Below are positions 34,807 through 37,969 of a DNA stretch of 37,969 nucleotides, piece by piece. Source of the DNA: Bacillota bacterium (GTDB taxonomy: Bacteria > Bacillota > Clostridia > Christensenellales > UBA1242); contig WRBO01000013.1 in NCBI GenBank assembly GCA_009784555.1, forward strand, positions 1 through 37,969, in the 5' to 3' direction. A model generated the notes under the pieces. The model did not search any database, was not told where the DNA came from, and was given only the letters and a program-made list of their open reading frames with translations. A program made the translations under genes and the position numbers. Within the stretch, counting starts at the first letter, position 1. Every line of letters starts with the position of its first letter.

Positions 34807-35925
34807 ATGGCAAAAAATGAAGAAAAAGAACTGTTTACCGAATATGATATAACAACATCTGCACGGGACTTTTCGTTATCAAATATCGTAGATTTAATTG
34901 ATAGCGGTCAAATTGAAATTCCATTGTTCCAAAGAGAATATGTTTGGAAGGATAAAGATGCCTCAAAGTTGATTGATTCTCTCATACTGAATTTGCCCAT
35001 TCCAGAAGTATTTTTGTTTATGGATGAACAAGATTCTAAACTGAAAGTTGTTGATGGTCAGCAGCGATTGATGTCTGTATATTTTTATATAAAGCAACGT
35101 TTTCCTAAAGACGATATGGCTAGAACGAGTATGCACAATCTAGTTAATTACCAAACAACGCTTTTGCAAAATGCAATACAGAATGAAAAATTGTTCAAAT
35201 TATTCCGGTTGACGTTCGATGAAGATTATCAGTCAAAGTATGAAAAAAAACTTTTCAGCGAACTACCTGAAGATTTGCAAATGAAATTAAAATTACGTCG
35301 TTCTATTAGAGCTCAGGTTCTACGTCAAAACAAACCCGATGATGGCGGCTCTGCGATGTTTGAAGTATTCAACCGCTTAAATACCACAAGTAGACCACTT
35401 AATGCACAAGAAGTACGTGCAAGTCTTTTCTATTGTGACTTTTATGTAATGATGCAGAAATTAAACGGCAATTCTCTATGGCGACAATTACAAGGGAAAG
35501 AGAGCACCGCATTACGTGGTAAAGATATAGAACACATACTTACCGCTTTTGCGTTTTTGGAAAATGTCGATATGTACAATGGTAAAAAGAAACAATTCCT
35601 AAATAAGTATTCACAGGCAAGTAAAAAATTCGATGCACCAAAAATCAAAAAATTAGAAACTCTCTTTGTCGATTTTCTCAATGCCTATGTAGAAGTATAT
35701 AAGCAAAACTTGCCACAAAACAAATTCAGTATTCTAGAGTTTGAAACTATTTTTACCATACTCTGCGAAGATGCCTATAAGAATAACGGCGACATAATCG
35801 TAGACATCAACAAAATAAAAGCGTTGCTTTCCGATACTACTTTCAAATCTTGTGTTAGCAAGGACACATCTACTGTAGCCAACGTTGAACGAAAATTAGA
35901 CATAGCAAGAAAGATACTGCTTTGA
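34807..35925 (+). CDS. DUF262-domain protein (GmrS-like N-terminal domain only)
   Basis: A 372-residue cytoplasmic protein. The DUF262 domain (about 20-230) has FQREYVW at 41-47 and the signature VVDGQQRL with D83-R87, the nucleotide-handling ParB/sulfiredoxin-like fold known from GmrSD-type restriction and related defence proteins. The helical C-terminal half has no HNH (DUF1524) nuclease motif, so it probably senses or hydrolyses a nucleotide and needs another protein as effector. The HEPN gene 10 nt downstream fits that role. There is no Shine-Dalgarno sequence: a consensus promoter ends 5 nt before the ATG, so the mRNA is probably leaderless. No other Met occurs until residue 72. Confidence 0.88.
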   Translation: MAKNEEKELFTEYDITTSARDFSLSNIVDLIDSGQIEIPLFQREYVWKDKDASKLIDSLILNLPIPEVFLFMDEQDSKLKVVDGQQRLMSVYFYIKQRFPKDDMARTSMHNLVNYQTTLLQNAIQNEKLFKLFRLTFDEDYQSKYEKKLFSELPEDLQMKLKLRRSIRAQVLRQNKPDDGGSAMFEVFNRLNTTSRPLNAQEVRASLFYCDFYVMMQKLNGNSLWRQLQGKESTALRGKDIEHILTAFAFLENVDMYNGKKKQFLNKYSQASKKFDAPKIKKLETLFVDFLNAYVEVYKQNLPQNKFSILEFETIFTILCEDAYKNNGDIIVDINKIKALLSDTTFKSCVSKDTSTVANVERKLDIARKILL

Positions 35926-35935
35926 TAGGGGTGGT

Positions 35936-36574
35936 ATGACTGATTTCACAAATGTCAATGCACAATTAAGAGAGATTGCAAGTTATAACAATTCAACACC
36001 TTGCACATCTTTGACAGACCATTTACCAAAGTTGTGTGTGATTATTGTTGTTACGGAATTTGAAAAATGTATCAAAAATGCTATTGAAAATTTTCTTTCA
36101 AAACCAAAATCAGGCATGGTTGGTTTAATTGAAACATTGGAAGCCACAAGCAGAAAAGATATTGATTTTATCTATGGAAGATTTTTCCCTGTGGCGAAGC
36201 GTGGCACAATATACTCATGCGCAAGAGATTTTTTCAAGTTAATGGGAGGAAGATTTTCTAAAATATCGGAAACGACATCGTTTGGAAGATTCTCCAAAAA
36301 TCAAGAAACGCTGTATACAAGAGAGCTATCAAAGGTTAGATTGTCTCCAACAAATAGAATTGATATTGAAAACGAATTAAACATAGTGCGAGTAACGAAT
36401 TTTGACGAAGCACAAGACCTTTTTTTAGAATTAAAAAATTTAAGGAACGATGTTGCACATGAATATATTCTTGACGGTTCATACACAGTCGATAAAGTAA
36501 TCGAAAAATATCATAGGGCGAAACTTTTTGTTGGTGCGTTGGAAAAAACATTTAAGTTTTATACCTTGCCTTAA
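35936..36574 (+). CDS. HEPN-domain ribonuclease candidate
   Basis: A 212-residue, all-helical protein with the HEPN catalytic motif R-x4-H as R170-NDVA-H175 in LKNLRNDVAHEYI. It resembles the MAE_28990-like HEPN group, which has been noted next to DUF262 genes; this assignment is from memory. HEPN proteins of this kind act as RNases in toxin-antitoxin and abortive-infection systems. The gene starts 10 nt after the DUF262 stop with AGGGGTGG before the ATG and is surely co-transcribed. It is the last gene of the element; 109 nt remain to the right attachment arm. The likely role is an RNA-cleaving effector controlled by the DUF262 protein. Confidence 0.8.
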   Translation: MTDFTNVNAQLREIASYNNSTPCTSLTDHLPKLCVIIVVTEFEKCIKNAIENFLSKPKSGMVGLIETLEATSRKDIDFIYGRFFPVAKRGTIYSCARDFFKLMGGRFSKISETTSFGRFSKNQETLYTRELSKVRLSPTNRIDIENELNIVRVTNFDEAQDLFLELKNLRNDVAHEYILDGSYTVDKVIEKYHRAKLFVGALEKTFKFYTLP

Positions 36575-36614
36575 AGCGTTGACTGGGTTTTTCGGGTGGG
36601 TAGGGTTGGAAGAG

Positions 36615-36637
36615 AAAAAACGAGATTGCTCTCGGCT
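36615..36637 (-). terminator. Minus-strand terminator completing the integrase gene in the circle
   Basis: On the minus strand CGAGA, loop GCAA, TCTCG then six T. It follows, by 2 nt, a TAG at 36640-36638 that is in frame with the integrase when the element is circular. In the chromosome no minus-strand gene runs into it. Confidence 0.7.
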
Positions 36638-36683
36638 CTACGCAATAAATATGCCTATCATCCCACGACAAACAATCAAGGTT

Positions 36684-36716
36684 GACGGTTCTAATATAAA
36701 ATGGTATGCTCCACCA
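36684..36716 (+). other. attR: P arm plus core
   Basis: The arm GACGGTTCTAATATAAAATG (36684-36703), four bases, and the core GCTCCACCA (36708-36716). The arm is the near-perfect inverse complement of the attL arm. Confidence 0.88.
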
Positions 36717-36727
36717 CAACATGAAAG

Positions 36728-36753
36728 AACCGGGGGTTGGCCTCGGTTTTTTT
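36728..36753 (+). terminator. Displaced native terminator of tRNA-Ala
   Basis: AACCGGGG, loop GTTGG, CCTCGGTT followed by T residues. It stands 12 nt after the core, where the terminator of the uninterrupted tRNA-Ala gene would have been. Confidence 0.75.
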
Positions 36754-36760
36754 GTGAATC

Positions 36761-36789
36761 TTGAACTGATGCCAGTAAAATGCTATAAT
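36761..36789 (+). promoter_or_regulatory. Promoter of the transglutaminase-like gene
   Basis: TTGAAC (36761-36766), 17 nt, TATAAT (36784-36789). A GTG start codon follows after 6 nt. Confidence 0.75.
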
Positions 36790-36795
36790 TTAGTC

Positions 36796-37404
36796 GTGTC
36801 AGAAGATTTTGAAAGATTTAGTGCCCTGTGTAAAATATTTAATAGATGGGAGGAAGAAAAGTCCCAACTTAACAATGGTGTTTATACCCTGCAAGGTAAA
36901 AAAATCAACTTGTTGACGAGGGGAGAGATTGATGATGTAATGTCAAATATTAACATCTCTCTGGATGGTTCAACAATGCATACAGGCAAAAAATTGTTTC
37001 AGCAAAAAGCAATGGGTGGTTGGTGTTGGCAAATGTCAAACTTCATGGCAGCCCTCTTGAGGGCGGATGATAAGGTCATGAGAGGGAATTTAGTCAGTAA
37101 TTATTTCCACGGCTGGCTTGAAATTGAACGGTTCAAAAATGATTATGTATTTGACCCAGCATTCAGTGTGTTGTGCAAGAAAAAAGATTACTATAAATTA
37201 TTGCAACCACAGATTAAGGGAGGAGTCATGGCAGGACAAATACAGGAAACTCTTATGAACGTTTGGAATGACCCAACAGCAAGAAATGAAAGATTGTATG
37301 GTGGTGATGATGTCAATGCGCCCATCTTTCGTGGTGTATATGATTTTTCCCTGGATGTAATAATGGACGATAAGATAAAAGGCGTTGAACTTGTTGCAAG
37401 ATAG
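36796..37404 (+). CDS. Transglutaminase-like cysteine-protease-fold protein
   Basis: About 202 residues when started at the GTG at 36796. The pattern GGWCWQMSNFMAALLR (C77), YFHGWLEIE (H105) and YVFDPAF (D120) is the Cys-His-Asp arrangement of the transglutaminase/papain-like fold, so it may cleave or cross-link peptides; the family is not certain. There is no signal peptide and no Shine-Dalgarno sequence. A good promoter ends 6 nt before this GTG, so the message may be leaderless. In-frame ATGs at 36706 and 36769 lie inside the att core or promoter and are rejected. The gene is AT-rich like the element but lies outside attR. Confidence 0.65.
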   Translation: MSEDFERFSALCKIFNRWEEEKSQLNNGVYTLQGKKINLLTRGEIDDVMSNINISLDGSTMHTGKKLFQQKAMGGWCWQMSNFMAALLRADDKVMRGNLVSNYFHGWLEIERFKNDYVFDPAFSVLCKKKDYYKLLQPQIKGGVMAGQIQETLMNVWNDPTARNERLYGGDDVNAPIFRGVYDFSLDVIMDDKIKGVELVAR

Positions 37405-37420
37405 AGCGACACAATGTTAT

Positions 37421-37840
37421 TTAGTTTTTGTTTTTGATTTCGGTTAGTTTTATTACGGCGTTTGCGTCGGATTTTGATTTTACGTCGAAGCGGAAGCCGA
37501 AGCCGCAGACACATTGTTTTGCGTCGGGGATTAGGTCTTTGATCTCTTTTGGCAAATCCGAGTTGTGGACGGCGGTGACGGCCTTTTCGCCCAGTGTAAA
37601 ATAGACTTGGAACTTGTCACGCATAGGAACAAACATGAAGAGTGTTCGTTTGTCGCTCTTTATATTTTTTGTCCATCCGGATTCTTTGCCGTAGAACTTC
37701 CATTCTTCGTTAATTTTTTTGTAATTTGCGGACAGGTGTTCTTTTATTGCTTTCCATAAGGCGTGACTGGCCCCCAGTACCGTTGGCACCATGTCGTCGT
37801 TGGGGGTGAATGCTTTGTCGTCGAAAATGCTTAATGCCAT
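37421..37840 (-). CDS. DUF3788-family protein
   Basis: A 139-residue cytoplasmic protein. The order of LWKAIKEHL, EEWKFYGKESGWT, RTLFMFVPMRDKFQVYFTLG and NSDLPKEIKDLI fits DUF3788, a small family of unknown function. An extended -10 promoter (TGT-TATAAT, 37855-37847 on the minus strand) ends 6 nt before the ATG at 37840, and no Shine-Dalgarno sequence is present, so it is probably leaderless. It converges on the transglutaminase-like gene with 16 nt between the stops. Confidence 0.8.
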   Translation of the reverse strand: MALSIFDDKAFTPNDDMVPTVLGASHALWKAIKEHLSANYKKINEEWKFYGKESGWTKNIKSDKRTLFMFVPMRDKFQVYFTLGEKAVTAVHNSDLPKEIKDLIPDAKQCVCGFGFRFDVKSKSDANAVIKLTEIKNKN

Positions 37841-37846
37841 AATTGG

Positions 37847-37855
37847 ATTATAACA
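37847..37855 (-). promoter_or_regulatory. Extended -10 promoter of the DUF3788 gene
   Basis: TGT-TATAAT on the minus strand, 6 nt before the start codon; only a poor -35 (TTGGGC, 19 nt away) is seen, as is usual with extended -10 boxes. Confidence 0.55.
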
Positions 37856-37921
37856 ACATTTTGTGCTCTTTGCCCAATGGTTTTGTGATATATATGATTA
37901 TACAAATATGGGAGGTTTTAT

Positions 37922-37969
37922 ATGGAAGTGATTTTCAAGAAGTGTGGGTTGTGCGGTAACATTGTGCAA
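37922..37969 (+). CDS. Desulfoferrodoxin / superoxide reductase, first 16 codons (partial)
   Basis: Sixteen codons before the window ends encode MEVIFKKCGLCGNIVQ. KCxxCGNIV near the N-terminus is the desulforedoxin-type iron site of desulfoferrodoxin, which reduces superoxide in anaerobes. GGGAGG is well placed before the ATG. Together with rubrerythrin it fits an anaerobe's oxygen defence. Confidence 0.75.
   Translation, partial: MEVIFKKCGLCGNIVQ

Larger units (their letters stand above)
31439..36716. mobile_element. Serine-integrase integrative element at tRNA-Ala (5,278 bp)
   Basis: The element starts right after the CCA of tRNA-Ala and ends with a second copy of the core GCTCCACCA at 36708-36716. 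Joining the ends gives a 56-bp attP of two 20-bp inverted arms around a 16-bp centre, the usual size and symmetry for large serine integrases. Contents in order: integrase (-), palindrome-rich region, a doubtful small frame, XRE regulator (-), an unknown 135-residue protein, DUF262 protein and HEPN protein (all +). It is more AT-rich than the flanks. No relaxase, replication protein, capsid or tail gene is seen, so it is either mobilised by another element or moves rarely. Confidence 0.88.

Noticed and set aside
36706-36795. Earlier ATG starts (36706, 36769) for the transglutaminase-like gene
   Set aside because: They lie in the att core or between the -35 and -10 boxes of the promoter and lack ribosome-binding sites.

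Overview
The window looks like chromosomal DNA of an uncultured, anaerobic, endospore-forming member of the Bacillota (Clostridia-like). This is inferred from a complete spoIIIAA-AH operon, a SleC-type cortex-lytic enzyme, a rubrerythrin and the first codons of a desulfoferrodoxin, and very large surface proteins with InlB-type (Listeria-Bacteroides) repeats. I cannot name a genus from sequence alone.

Layout. 1-898: 3' part of thrS and its terminators. 1060-3981: a large unrecognised Met-rich, repeat-containing protein on the minus strand. 4142-4218: initiator tRNA-fMet, convergent with an AT-rich CoiA-like gene. 5265-18414: a 2515-residue repeat lipoprotein, a CapA phosphoesterase fused to a PP-loop/Cys-cluster domain, a membrane protein with a spermidine-synthase-like domain, and a second InlB-type surface protein. 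18475-23490: the spoIIIA operon. 23613-27597: a ZIP metal transporter and a sleC-type gene facing each other, each preceded at a similar distance by a copy of the same unidentified ~280-nt element. 27598-27934: RNase P RNA. 27970-31223: an unknown membrane-anchored protein, rubrerythrin, and an unusual tandem cytidine-deaminase-fold protein. 31362-31438: tRNA-Ala(UGC).

31439-36716 is a 5,278-bp integrative element inserted exactly at the 3' end of tRNA-Ala. Both junctions are visible: a 9-bp core, GCTCCACCA, is repeated at each end, with 20-bp inverted arms that together rebuild a symmetrical 56-bp attP. The element carries a large serine integrase, a palindrome-rich region of about 0.9 kb, an XRE repressor, a small unknown protein, and a DUF262 + HEPN-ribonuclease pair that is a good candidate for an anti-phage or toxin module. 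The integrase gene is split by attP. In the circle its frame continues across attP for 23 more codons and stops 2 nt before an intrinsic terminator that now lies at the far end of the element. In the chromosome its last codons are instead read antisense through tRNA-Ala. The element also supplies a new terminator hairpin right after the tRNA, while the probable native tRNA terminator is stranded beyond attR.

Beyond attR lie a transglutaminase-like protein, a DUF3788 protein and the start of a desulfoferrodoxin gene. Five genes (4246-5058 -, 15222 +, 34807 +, 36796 +, 37840 -) have a sigma-A -10 box only 5-6 nt before the start codon and no Shine-Dalgarno sequence, so leaderless transcription is a recurrent feature here.
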